This document shows positions 25,654 to 36,780 of a stretch of DNA of 64,000 nt, piece after piece; position 1 is the stretch's first letter, and every line of letters begins with the position of its first letter. The notes under the pieces were generated by a model that had not been told where the DNA came from, did not search any database, and saw only the letters and a list, made by a program, of their open reading frames with translations. Origin of the DNA: Ashinkailepas kermadecensis (lineage: Eukaryota; Arthropoda; Thecostraca; Neolepadidae); assembly GCA_034440615.1 (NCBI GenBank), contig JAOTOM010004018.1:1-64000 (forward strand), given 5' to 3'. The position numbers were made by a program, and so were the translations under genes.

Positions 25654-25764
25654 CTTTCATTGATGTTGAACGTCTCCAGGACACGGAGTGCATACTCGAT
25701 GTTGTTTTGGATGATTTCAGATGAAACCTCCCCCTTGTCTAGCATACTCAGCAGGTGGCGCAGT
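25654..25764 (-). CDS. Internal exon of a PDE1-like cyclic nucleotide phosphodiesterase gene (exon C)
   Basis: A 111-bp minus-strand exon. It is preceded by ACTAAC, a branch-point-like word, and CTTTGCAG, and followed by GTGAGA. It enters after two bases of a codon and leaves after two, with 36 whole codons between. The peptide starts LRHLLSMLDKGEVSSEII and continues NNIEYALRVLETFNINE. The pattern LR-L-L-GE-S-N-EYA-VLE-I-E is the helix found just before the catalytic domain of PDE1 enzymes, which are calmodulin-activated and hydrolyse cAMP/cGMP. No calmodulin site, HD-type metal-binding motif or catalytic exon is visible in the window. The family call rests on this 37-residue exon. The exon call is stronger, because phase and frame join it to the exon at 28167-28311. 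Confidence 0.68.
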
Positions 25765-26035
25765 CTGCAAAGGTCCACACTCCGGTTAGTGATGTCAGAT
25801 GGGGAGAGGGGACTAAGTTGTGTCCTCAATTTCGCCTGCGCCGTGATGCAGATGATGGTGACCCAATGTTTGACCTAAGAAGCAGCACTGGCGGGGCGTT
25901 ATTCGTCACACTGTCTTCAGTTTTTCACCAGAAAATGTCGGGCATTTTATGCATAACGCTCTATTCGGAATTTCACCCGCGCAGATTCTTTTTAAGCGCA
26001 AAGCCAAAGCATCATTCATTGCAATCAGTTAGAAG

Positions 26036-26052
26036 CAGTAGCGTACCTAGGA
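26036..26052. other. Possible solo hAT-like terminus
   Basis: CAGTAGCGTACCTAGG resembles a hAT-type terminal repeat. No inverted partner or target duplication was found, so this is only a possibility. Confidence 0.25.
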
Positions 26053-26269
26053 TTATAGAGTTGTCATAAAATATCGATATTCATCTTTGCCAACAAATAC
26101 CTGCCGCTAAAGACGTCAATTTAATACTGAAGTCTACCTCAAGCACTAAAGTCAGTGCTCTTCTGCGACATGCCCAGCTACCCATATGAGTTACATTTCA
26201 ATTGTAGCAACCCGGAAAGGCTTCTGGTTGCACGAACATTCGGTTACTGTACGACGCGCATGTGGCTGC

Positions 26270-26415
26270 GTGGGTCAGTAGAGACACCGCGCAGCGTCGC
26301 TTCTCTCCCGAGCCGAATGATCACGTCTAAACCGAAATTCCAAGCACGTAGTGGGTTTTGAACACGAGACCTCACGGTCACGGGGCATATCGATCATGGA
26401 ATATCGACTTCCGGA
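26270..26415 (-). mobile_element. tRNA-derived SINE (copy 4, degenerate)
   Basis: On the minus strand, GTGTTCAAAACCC resembles a B box. It is followed 50 bp on by TTCGGCTCGGGAGAGA and AGCGACGCTGCG. That follows the order and spacing of the core in copies 1 and 2 (AATCGGCGTGAGAG, then GGCGACGCTACATG). The head is too decayed to show a clear A box. Confidence 0.6.
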
Positions 26416-27050
26416 GTAACTGGAGAAAACCACGGTGAGAGTAGTTTTCTGATGAGAAGGGATCAAGTCGGACGTATAAATTGGAAGCCAGCGTAGGAAA
26501 TACTGAGCTTTACTGAATCCGCTCTCGCGAGAGCACAAGTAGCCGTATAATCCCCTTCTTGCACGCCACCGCAGACCGGTCAGCTGATTCACGCGACCGG
26601 AAAGCCGTGTGGCGACTGGCCAAGGTCATGTGATCAATGAGGCCACTGCGCACAAGAAGGGCTCATGTGTCCGCCTGCCCTCTGCCGAACTGAAATGCAA
26701 AACGGCCCGGCATTTCCGATCTGAGTTGAACTTACCTTGCAGCAGCCTTTTATCGGTGTTATTCATAGTAACGATCTTTGTCATTGAACATCTTGATTCA
26801 GCATACCTTGGCAGAATGCAGGGCGTTCTGAATACTGAATGATCAACATTGAATGCATCAGCATTTGCCAGGCCGCAGCAAATAACTGGCTTCTGTCGCA
26901 GCTCATACGCACTTGCGACAAATGCGCCGCGGGAAACACACGACGTTCGATGCTTGCTGGTCGTCGTATTAGCCGACGCCACTGCAATTGTAGTCAATGA
27001 CAGGGCTTCTTGTGACGTTATAGGGCCTGATCAGGTTGCTTGACCGCCTG
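26416..27050. other. Unassigned intronic sequence
   Basis: Lies between exons C and B of the minus-strand gene. No element recognised. Confidence 0.4.
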
Positions 27051-27079
27051 CCTGAGCGTCATCTCAGTGAGTCCAGCCC

Positions 27080-28166
27080 CTCCCCCCCCCCGGATCACGT
27101 GGAGATGACCCGTCTGATTAACACTCTGGACGACGTGGAGACCACCTGCTTAATTATTAATACTCAGAAGCGCACGGAGGCGATAATACCTGCCTCATTA
27201 ATGCCTGGGGGACGTGGAGGCGACCCACCCAATTAATCCTCCGGACACGTGAAGGTGATCCACCTAATTAATCCCCAAATTCCATGTGCAGGTGACCTAC
27301 CCGACTAATCCCCAGAACTACGTGCAGGTGACCCACCTGAATAACACCCACAGACGACGTGACCACGTAGGTGTCAGTCATGTGACTGACACCCACAGAC
27401 CAGGCGACCCACCTGACTGACTGACACCCACAGACCAGGTGACCCACCTGACTGACTAACACCCACAGACCAGGTGACCCACCACTGACTAACACCCACA
27501 GACCAGGTGACCCACCCGACTGACACCCACAGATCACGTGACCCACCTGACTGACACCCACAGACCAGGTGACCCACCTGACACTGACGTGACACCCACA
27601 GACCAGGTGACCCACCCGACTGACACCCACAGACCAGGTGACCCACCCGACTGACACCCACAGACCAGGTGACCCACCCGACTGACACCCACAGACCAGG
27701 TGACCCACCTGACTGACACCCACAGACCAGGTGACCCACCCGACTGACACCCACAGACCAGGTGACCCACCCGACTGACACCCACAGACCACGTGACCCA
27801 CCTGACTGACACCCACAGACCAGGTGACCCACCTGACTGACTGACACCCACAGACCAGGTGACCCACCCGACTGACACCCACAGACCAGGTGACCCACCC
27901 GACTGACACCCACAGACCAGGTGACCCACCCGACTGACACCCACATACCAGGTGACCCACCTGACTGACTGACACCCACAGACCAGGTGACCCACCCGAC
28001 TGACACCCACAGACCAGGTGACTCACCCGACTGACACCCACAGACCACGTGACCCACCTGACTGACACCCACAGACCAGGTGACCCACCTGACTGACACC
28101 CACAGACCACGTGACCGGGTGACCCACCCGACTGACACCCACAGACCACGTGACCGGGTGACCCAC
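27080..28166. repeat. 31-bp minisatellite starting at the splice donor of exon B
   Basis: About 28 regular units fill 27360-28166. On the minus strand each has GTGGGTCACCTGGTCTGTGG followed by GTGTCAGTC. Units end in either CAG or CGG before the next GTGGGT. To the left, 27080-27350, the units decay and lengthen, reading ACGTGNAGGTGACCCACC then TAATTAAT. This is the usual picture of an array homogenised in its middle and frayed at one edge. The other edge is the exon boundary itself at 28167. CAGGTG/CACGTG E-box words occur in every unit, but I have no evidence that they act. Confidence 0.95.
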
Positions 28167-28311
28167 CTGACGGCCGCCCTGCCGCACGCCTCCGAGTCCT
28201 GGGCTCGCGGCTGCAGCAGCTCGCTGCTGTCAGAGAACATCGAGACGAGCCGCGGCTTGGCGCGCCGGCGGAGCGTGTTGTTGCGGCGCAGGATCGTCAG
28301 CGACCCCGGCT
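28167..28311 (-). CDS. Internal exon of the PDE1-like gene (exon B)
   Basis: A 145-bp minus-strand exon bordered by GTGTTTCAG on its 5' side and GTGGGT on its 3' side. It enters after one base of a codon and leaves after two, with exactly 47 codons between. It therefore fits exon A upstream and exon C downstream. The peptide contains PGSLTILRRNNTLRRRAKPR, then VSMFSDSSELL, and ends EACGRAAV. The basic run NNTLRRRAKPR could be a regulatory or calmodulin-contact segment, as PDE1 proteins have such segments before this point, but that is inference. Joining to exon C gives AAVRLRHLL. The codons are GC-rich, unlike the intron around them. The downstream intron starts inside the first unit of the 31-bp array, which is unusual. 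Confidence 0.7.
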
Positions 28312-28765
28312 CTGAAACACGACGGCAATTCGAGCCGGTGATTCGACGCACAGGGTCCAGCTCAAACGGGTAGGTCCGCGTCAGCCGTCAAGATGTTGTG
28401 CCGTGGGGGGGGGGGGTGCCATGCCAGCTGTCAGGCGCAAGCCAGTGCACGTTGAAATTACTTGGACAACCATTGCAACGCTGGGAGCATTGCAAATGCG
28501 GGCACATTGGTTTTACACACCTCAACTAGTCGGGACGTAAGCATCTGCATATGCACGAGAGAGCAGCAGACCTTGTGGGGGCAATTGCTCAGCTTGCATT
28601 CAATGTTCAAGTATTGAATATAACTTCATACACGAAGCCCATACGATGATACGACAGACGAACACATCGAGAGGGACGGCACCTAACTCAGAGCTCAGCG
28701 TGAGACTGCACTGATGGACACCACACCGAGTTCAAAGAATGTGAGGGAACCGCCACCACCTTGAT
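28312..28765. other. Unassigned intronic sequence
   Basis: Part of the roughly 13.4-kb intron between exons A and B. It contains a G13 run near 28405. Nothing else recognised. Confidence 0.4.
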
Positions 28766-28770
28766 ATTTA

Positions 28771-29870
28771 TTAAATATTGTTCACATTAAAGCTGGAGGA
28801 AAGCTGGGACAGCTTCGGGCGGCCGCGGCAGAGTACGATCGGTACGACATCATAGCGTACACTGAGACGTGGCTGGACGATTCGGTGTCGGATTCTGAGC
28901 TGCAGGCTTTCTTGCCTAGGCACATCTGGTTCCGCAGGGACCGATCGGATGGGCGTGTCGGTGGGGGTGTGGCATGTGCAGTTCGTGCCGCCCTGCTACC
29001 GACCCAGCGTCTGCCGGCGGTGTCAGACAACGAGTTGTTGCTGGTGGACCTCGGCAATCCGGCAGTGACGGTGGCTGTGTGCTACAGGCCACCAGACGAT
29101 GACAACGCCATTACACAATCTTTCGGCATTTAGGCGAGCTCCCACCCGGACGCCGGCTGATAGTCCTGGGCGACTTCAGCATTCCGGAGCTTGGCTGGGT
29201 ACCGTCTGCGTCCGATTGGGCCAACCCGGTTAGGCTAAGACCAACGGCCAGAGCCAACTGCTTCCTGGAAGCGTGCGATTTCCACGGCCTGCGCCAATAC
29301 GTCACTCAAGCTACAAGAGCCAGCAACATTTTAGACTTGGTGTTCACTATCGATATCGCAGCAGAGACCTTCGTTCGGAAGGGAATCATAGACTCGGACC
29401 ATTGCAAGATCCAGGCTAAGTTCCTTCTGTCCAGGCCATCACCTCCAGCTGTATCAAGATCGTCCGCCTACAACTACAAGAAAGCAGACTTTGATTCATT
29501 GCCACGCTGTCTGGAACTTTTACCGTGGAACGTACTGGATGGCTTAGATGTTGACAATGCTGTTGAGATGTTTTACTCGTTAATCGAAGCTGCTATTCGT
29601 GATCATGTGCCGGTCGTGACTCCTCGCCGTAAATTCCCGCCCTGGTTTGACGGTGAGGCCAGGCGCGCACAAGCCGCGAAAGAATGTACACATCGTCGGA
29701 TGAAAAGGCACCCGAGTGACAGTGTCATTCGGCGCGATTTTACATACAAACGCGACTTCTTCAAACGTCTGATCAGACGCAGCTACTGCAGTTATCTGAG
29801 GGGACTAGTGGAGGATTTTAAGACGAACCCAAAGCGATACTGGTAATTTTTTGTAATGTTTTAGCACGCG
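28771..29870 (+). pseudogene. LINE ORF2 endonuclease part (jockey/R1-like), frameshifted and cut
   Basis: This encoded the apurinic/apyrimidinic-type endonuclease of a non-LTR retrotransposon, the enzyme that nicks chromosomal DNA to prime reverse transcription. The protein starts near NIVHIKAGGKLGQLRAAA. It has IIAYTETWLDDSVSDSEL (catalytic Glu block), FRRDRSDGRVGGGVACAVR, then ERRLIVLGDF-like VLGDFS, LDLVF and IIDSDHCKI (the SDH catalytic His block). Then comes the linker with WFDGEARRAQAAK and LVEDFKTNPKRYW. A one-base change near 29130 splits it, and stops follow YW at 29846. No reverse transcriptase follows directly. The likely continuation is at 37390, beyond a 7.5-kb insertion. Confidence 0.9.
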
Positions 29871-30389
29871 CCCTGGAAGGCCTCTGCAAATTACGCACAC
29901 TGGAGGGGGGGGGGGGGATTCCCCCCTCCCACCTAGGCTCTCGGCTCCTATTAAAGCTGGAGGAACGAAATTCGCAGGGTGGATGGGTACGGTAATGAAC
30001 TCTATTGTGTGCAAATTTCATGACCTTAGGTCAATATCTTCATGGTCAAATGAGGTCACATATGTCAAAATTGTCTTGTTTTGCGTGGCTTGGCTTGTCA
30101 TTGTTATGGATGGTTGTGATTGTGTTTAAATGCTCCAAAATGGACATCAATGATGTTTTGGACATTACTAATGATGCAATACAGATGCTAGACCCGGAAT
30201 TTGACCTCAGGTCACCTATATAGCAGCACTTTATCAGGTCAGTTACAAGGGCGTCGCCACCGGGGGGGCAGGGGGGGCAGTCGCCCCCTGCCGTCAAACA
30301 GGGGGCGCCGCCCCCCTGAAATTTGAGGAGGCCCCTATCCGGAAATGCACAGGAAAAAAGTGAGCAATGAGGCCGACGAGACACGAGAG

Positions 30390-32075
30390 GAGGCCTCCAA
30401 GACGTGAGAGGAGGCCCCTAATTTGAAGAAGGAGTCACCTAGGAGAGGATAGGAGGCCCCAGAAATCACGAGAGTGCCAACAATTGGCACGGAGGCCCCC
30501 AGGAATGCAAAGGATGCCCCCAGGATTGCAAAGGAGGCCCCCAGGATTACAAAGGAGGCCCACAGGATTGCAAAGGAGGCCTCCATAATTGAAAAGGAGG
30601 CCCCCAGGATTGAAAAGGAGGCCCCCAGGATTGCAAAGAAGGCCCCCAGGAGTGCAAAGGAGGCCTCCAGGATTACAAAGGAGGCCCCCAGGATTGAAAA
30701 GGAGGCCCCCAGTATTGCAAAGGAGGCCCCCAGGATTGCAAAGGAGGCCCCAGGTTTGCAAAGGAGGACTCAAGGATTGCAAAGGAGGCCCCCAGGAATG
30801 CAAAGGAGGCCCCAGGATTGCAAAGGAGGCCTCCAGGATTACAAAGGAGGCCCACAGGATTGCAAAGGAGGCGCCCAGGATTGCAAAGGAGGCCTCCATG
30901 ATTACAAAGGAGGCCCCCATGATTGAAAAGGAGGCCCCCAAGATTGCAAAGGAGGCCCCCAGGATTGCAAAGGAGGCTTCCATGATTACAAAGGAGGCCC
31001 CTGGATTGAAAGGAGCCCCCAGGATTGCAAAGGAGGCCCCCAGGATTGCAAAGGAGGCCCCCAGGTTTGCAAAGGAGGACTTCAGGATTGCAAAGGAGGC
31101 CCCAGGAATGCAAAGGAGGCCCTCACGATTGCAAAGGAGGCCTCCAGGATTACAAAGGAGGCCCCCAGGATTGCAAAGGAGGCCCCCAGGATTGCAAAGG
31201 AGGCCCAAAGATTGCAAAAAGAGGCTCCCAGGATTACAAAGGAGACCACCAGGATTTCAAAGGAGGACACCAGGATTGCAAAGGAGGCCCCCAGGATTGC
31301 AAAAGAGGCCCCAGGATTACAAAGGAGGTCACCAGGATTACAAAGGAGGACTCCAGGATTGCAAAGGAGGCCCCCGGGAATGCAAAGGAGGCCCCCAGGA
31401 TTGCAAAGGAGGCCCCAGGATTGCAAAGGAGGCCCCCAGGATTGCAAAGGAGGCCCCCAGGATTGCAAAAGAGGCCTCCAGGATTACAAAGGAAGCCCCC
31501 AGGATTACAAAGGAGGCCCCAGGATTGAAAAGGAGGCCCCCATGATTGTAAAGGAGGCCCCAGGATTGCAAAGGAGGCCCCCGGATTGCAAAGGATGCCC
31601 CAGGATTGCAAAGGAGGCCCCCATGATTACAAAGGACTCCAGGATTGCAAAAGAGGCCCTCAGGATTGCAAAGGAGGACACCAGGATTGCAAAGGAGGCC
31701 CCAGGATTACAAAGGAGGACTCCAGGATTGCAAAGGAGGCACCAGGATTGCAAAGGAGGCCCCATGATTACAAAGGAGGACTCCAGGATTGCAAAGGAGA
31801 CCCCCAGGATTGCAAAAGGAGACCTCCAGGATTACAAAGGAGGCCCCAGGATTGCACAGGAGGCCCCTAGGATTGCAAAGGAGACCCTCAGGATTGCGAA
31901 GGAAGCCCACAGGATTGTAAAGGAGGCCCCCAGGATTACAAAGGAGGCCCCAGGATTGCAAAGGAGACCCCCATGATTGCAAAGGAGGCCCCAAGGATTA
32001 CAAAGGAGGCCCCCATGATTGCAAAGGAGGCCTCAGGATTGCAAAGGAGGCCCCCAGGATTGCAAAGGAGGCCCC
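30390..32075. repeat. 21-bp array inside the hAT-like element (regular part)
   Basis: About 80 units of GGAGGCCCCCAGGATTGCAAA with variants CCTCCA, ATTACA and CATGAT. Single C losses make a mix of 20, 21 and 22-bp units. They shift the frame, so open frames on both strands jump between three repeating peptides. None looks like a real gene. Confidence 0.96.
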
Positions 32076-34915
32076 AATACGGGAAGGGAGACCTCAGAAA
32101 ATGAGAGAAGGCCCTAAGACGGAAGAGAAAGCCAGTGGATATGAGATGAGGTTTCGGAGACGTAAAAGCAGTCCCCGAAACGGGTAAGGTTCCACCAAGA
32201 TAGAAAAGGATAATCCAGAAAAGTGGCAAGAAGCACCTAATTCGGAAGAGGACGATATAAGATTGCAAATAGACCCTGTGATGCACGAGGAAGCCCCTAA
32301 AATAGAAGAGAATGGCCATTAGATAAGAGGGATGGCTCCCAGGCGAGAAAGAAGGCTTCAAGACGGGTAAGAAGGTCTCCAGGAAATGACAAGGTAACTG
32401 AGATAGGAAAGGTTGCGTGTAATTTGGAAGAGGAGCCACCTAAGAGAGAACAGGAGTCCACCAGGAGATAAGAGGCCAACCTTAAAATGGGAAAAGATAG
32501 AATCAAAACGCGGAACAGGAGGCCCCGAAGACGTGAAAAGGAGGCCCCTAATTTGAAAAAGAAAGCCTCCAAAAGAAAAAAGGAGGCCCCTGCCGGACTC
32601 CAGAGGAGTCCCTCGAGATGGAGTAGGAGGTCTCCAGGGCCGAATGAGGCCCCGACGACCGGAAGGAATTCCCAGGAAATGAGAGAAGGCCCTTAAAATG
32701 GGAGTGGTAGGTAGCAGGTATGGAAGGAGGCGAGGTTTCCAAAATTGAAGATCCCCTCAAGACAAGCTTTGCGAGGACAAAGGAGGAGGCCCAAGAGGTG
32801 TGGCAGGAGGCCCCTAATTTGGCAGAGGATGCCCCTGGAACATGAGAGGAAGTCCCATGCCATGTTAAATGGGCCCCAGGATGTGGGAGGAGGTCCTCCA
32901 AAACGGGAGAGGAGGACCATTGAATATGGAGGAGGGTAGGACGGACGAGAAGACGTCCAAAACCGGTAAAGAAGCTCCCGGAAATGAGACGAGACCCCTA
33001 AGACGCGAGAGGAGGTCTATAATTTGCTAGAAGCGCCTGAAATGGCAGGAGTCGTGCCGGGGTACTTGAAAATCATGACATGGGCCCAAAAAGATCCGGC
33101 CGGGGCCCTTCAAAATCTCGCTGAACCTATGGATACCAAAAATTCACGTTCGGATCATAAAAATCACGCTAGGGGCACGATAAGTCGTACCGTTCCCCAA
33201 CAGTATCATTTGGACACAAATGAAGCCGGGGCAACGAAAAACAATTCGGACATGGATAATCACTCTTGGGCCCCAACAATGACACCAAAAGCATCCAAAA
33301 CGTATTGGGCACCCACAAAGTGTCGAGGTCGCTAAAACTCGCGCTAGGGATCCAAGCAAATGACGTCGGGACACAAAAGATTACATTGGACTAAAAAAGT
33401 CGCGTCGCAGCCTTCGAAAATCTCACTGGGGACCAAAAAAGTCGCGCCTGGACCCCAAAGGTTGCTGCCGCCCCAAAAATCAATTATCAACCGGAATGTC
33501 ACTCTGCGCCCAAAAAATCGGGTCAAGTCCCCGCAAAACCCGTTGGGCACTGGAAAAAAAAACGTGTCAGGGTACCGAAAAAAATCGCACCTGGAGACCG
33601 AAGAATCGTACCAGGACCCAAAAATATCACATAAGGACCTATAGAAAAAATAGAACTCCTTCGGTGGCCGCAGTGACATATCAAAGGAGCAAATGGCCCC
33701 TCCCTCCTAAGAGGGATATGCTCCAAAGAATCGAGCCGAGGCCCCCAAAAGTCGCGCTGGGGCCACAAAAATTCGCGTCGGTCCACCAGAATTCGCGTAG
33801 GGGCTCAAAGTAAATACGTCGGGCCCCAGAAAACTCGCTCCGAGGCACGAAAATCTGCAACAGGAACCGCCAAGATCGCGTTGGGGTCACAGCTAAGTAC
33901 AACGCGCCCCGCAAACTCGAACCGGTCCCACCAAATATCGCGCTCGGACCCATAATTCCCATCGGTAGTACCACAAATTTGGTCTGGGCATCAAAAATTC
34001 ACGTCGGGGCTGCCAACAATTGGCGTCTAGGGCTCCACATAAGCACGGTGTGACCCCCAAAGTCGCATCGGTATCCGAAAAAGAAAGCCGGAGCCCTCCA
34101 AAATAAGGAGGGATTCCAAAAAAAAGTCCGGGTCAGGAAAGTGGTTCCGGAGCACCGAACATATCATCAGATGCCTTGAAAAATCGCGTACGGCATCGAA
34201 AAACATACCGGAGCTCGAAGAAAATCGAGGTGAGATAGAAAAACATGGCGCCAGGGACTCGAAAAATGAGGCCCAGATTCGGAATTTAAAGAAAATTCAG
34301 AAGAGGTCCACAAAAATCGCGTTGACCCGAGATAACTAGCGTTGGGTCCCCGGAACCACGCGCCTGGCGCCTGGGCGCGATAAGTTGCGCTAAGACCCAG
34401 AAATATCGCACCGAAGACCCAAAATCGTACTGGGCCCCACAAATGTGCGTCAGAAGCCCCAAATAAACACAGCGGGACCCTAAGAGCACAACGGGGACCG
34501 AAAATGTAACTGGCCCTCCAAAGCGCAGTCTCGTAAAAAGCGACAGGGCCCTAAAACATGCGCTGCAGCCATAAATAAATATAGCGGGAACTCTTAAAAA
34601 AAACACAAAAAAAACACCGGAAGCTCTCAAGGCACACAGGGGCCATGCGACCGCACAAGGGCCTGAAAAGAGGCTGGGGTCGCAATAAGCAACATGGTCC
34701 CAGAACGAACAAAAATACCGGGCACTAAATAAATACATTGAGATCATTGAAAGCGCCCCGACAACTAAGAAAAATCATCGGTGCACAAAGAAGCAACAAA
34801 CCCTAAAACGAGCAAGGGTTTCGAAAATGCATTGGGCCTCTAACAAAAATGGATTGGAGCCCTAAGACACATCCGTAGACGAAGAGATACGAAACGGGTC
34901 CAAAGAAGTACACTC
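32076..34915. repeat. Very diverged continuation of the 21-bp array
   Basis: The spacing persists but the sequence decays. First come GAGGCCCCTAAGACGGGA-type words (32.1-33.0 kb). Then come units such as GGACCCAAAAATATCACAT and GAGACCGAAGAATCGTACC (33.1-34.9 kb), still about 21 bp apart. The shared frame is a G/C-rich block, then an A-rich block, then TCGC/TTGC. Confidence 0.75.
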
Positions 34916-35404
34916 AGGCAGGGCCTCGGTTCGGTAGCCAACCTGGAAGCATGTTTAATCAAAGATATGAGGTGCATCAAAGCTCAGCGGGTATCCGCAT
35001 TTCTTCATCATAAAATATGAGAAGTGGGGAACTAATGATCGAATTTAATTAATCGAATTTTCGCAGCGAACGCCCATACAAAGCATTTCATCACGTCAGA
35101 TAAGGCGCGATCAGCAATTAGCAAAGCGTAGGAGGCCCAGCAGAATCCGTAGCATCGCACGAAGTGTGGCGAATGCACCGAATGCGCAAGATGGGTGTGC
35201 ACATGCACTAACGTTGGCGTCGTGGCGACCGGGCACTATGAACTGGAATGTCTGAAATTTGTAAATTTTACATTTTAAAGTGATCTGTGTAGTTGTAATT
35301 TCAGCAGTGCAAGGTGACTTATCAAGGGATACCAAAAGAATACATTCGAACAGGATGTGGGAGCCAGGGTTGAAATCCGACGAATCAGAAACGATAGTGG
35401 TAGT

Positions 35405-35930
35405 TTAGGCCCCTCGACAGGATAATTTAGTTGGTCACTAATTATTTTATATAAAAAGGTGAAGATGAAGAGACAGGCTACATTCACTAGCGGATCCAGG
35501 GAGGGGCCATTCCGGCCATGGTTCCCCCGAAGCGCTTAAAAGGGTCTTTTGGCCCCCGAAACCAACGGAAGTAAACTGAATGAAAATGCAGTAACCTTTG
35601 CCGAGGTTAAAAAATATCGTCCGGATGAAAGTATCTCCAATTTTAAAGGTATTTTTATAATTGTTTGGAAGCCAATATGGTAGCATAGTACATTCTGACA
35701 CGCATCGAGGGTTCTATGCTGCTCAAGTTCTGCTTACAGCAAGAGTTGACAAAATCGGATCTGCCAGTGTGTACACGTGCACGAACGTTGACGTGGTACA
35801 AGACGTTGAACATGAACATAAACGTTTTGGTAAACAAGAACACAAATTCCGTAACTTAGAAGCGGTGGAGGTAGGCTGGGGCCCCTACACAGGAAATTAT
35901 GTTGTCATTAATTATTATTGTAAAAAATGG
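35405..35930. repeat. Internal direct duplication
   Basis: GGCCCCTCGACAGGATAATT (about 35408) and GGCCCCTACACAGGAAATTA (about 35880) start two related stretches. Both continue with a TAATTATT-containing AT-rich segment and a run of A. They are roughly 470 bp apart, suggesting copies of one small element inside the hAT-like element. Confidence 0.55.
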
Positions 35931-36127
35931 GTCCATTTGACAAATAGTGGTAGAAATCCGATGCTTTTAACCAAAAATAGTGGGAGAATGGGCACCCTCC
36001 AAATCCCTTCGACCCCTCCCCTGATGCAATTCCTAAGTACGCCACTGGGGGGAGGGGGAGGGGGGGGGGGCTGACGCCGAAAACCGAAAGTTGGCCCCCA
36101 CAAACCGGTGGGCTAGATCCGCCAGTG
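35485..36127. mobile_element. Nested hAT-like non-autonomous element
   Basis: The left end is CACTAGCGGATCCAG and the right end, inverted, is CACTGGCGGATCTAG. A second terminus-like word, CAGTGGCGTACTTAGG, lies inverted at about 36033-36048, next to a G-rich run. No 8-bp duplication was found at the flanks, so the limits are provisional. Confidence 0.5.
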
Positions 36128-36780
36128 CGTGTGCTTATTTATACCCTGGTATGGCTCAGTTCTCAGCGGAAAAAAAAAGATTTTTGCTATTGCGCTTAGC
36201 GTAAATGATGCACCATGCCAAGAACAAACAAGACATCAATATGAAGCCATGTTCCCCATTCTGGAACCATACTAAGAGCCTAAAAAAGCAATAGGAGGCC
36301 CTAACACAGTGGAGGCCCCCTTTCGGGAGCAGGAGGCCCCCTATCAATATTGCCCCCCTGGAAGAATTTCGTGGCGACGCCACAGCTTGGAGGACTTAAA
36401 AGTGGGTTGATCAATGGCAGATATCTGTAAGATATGCTTAGCACCAGCCCCGCCAGCTCGCTGCAATCTAGAGGCCAGCGGGAAGATTCGAGAAAGCATT
36501 GAGACGTTGGTTTGTTTTGGCACTTATGTATTTATCCAAATATTACTTATTTATACCCTGGTATGACCCAGTTTTCAGCGAAGATTATTAGTGCTATTGT
36601 GTTTTGAGTAAATGATGCACCATGCCAAGAACAAACAAAACACCAATATCAAAGCCTGAGCCTGAAACCAGAGCCTGAAAACAATATGAGACCCTAACAC
36701 AATGGAGGCCCCCTTTCGGGGAACAGGAGGCCCCCTTCCGACCTTGCCCCCCCTGGAAGAATTTCGTGGCGACGCCACTG
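36128..36780. repeat. Duplicated right end of the hAT-like element
   Basis: About 240 bp ending GAAGAATTTCGTGGCGACGC occurs twice, at about 36130-36384 and 36542-36780. Both copies begin CTTATTTATACCCTGGTATG and include ATGATGCACCATGCCAAGAA. Only the second copy is flanked by the target duplication. The first ends CCACAG instead of CCACTG. Confidence 0.8.

Larger units (their letters stand above)
30246..36780. mobile_element. hAT-like DNA transposon, 6535 bp, non-autonomous, satellite-filled
   Basis: The left end is CAAGGGCGTCGCCAC. The right end, inverted, is CAGTGGCGTCGCCAC. The flanks are identical GTCAGTTA at 30238-30245 and 36781-36788, an 8-bp target duplication as expected for hAT elements. 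Inside the left end is a G/C-rich self-complementary stretch (GGGGGGGCAGGGGGGGCA then GCCCCCTG). There is no transposase frame. Most of the interior is a repeat with a period near 21 bp. Subterminal GGAGGCCCC words occur at both ends and also inside the repeat unit, so the array may have grown from subterminal repeats. That origin is inference. Confidence 0.88.

Noticed and set aside
25352..25724. Two opposite-strand frames of over 100 codons as separate genes
   Set aside because: They overlap exon C and its downstream intron; the splice-bounded minus-strand exon explains the coding signal.
27374..28351. The 325-codon minus-strand frame as one exon
   Set aside because: The first part is exon B, but the rest is the 31-bp array. 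The GT donor at 28166 and the phase match to exon C favour splicing there. Kept only as a possible intron-retention product.
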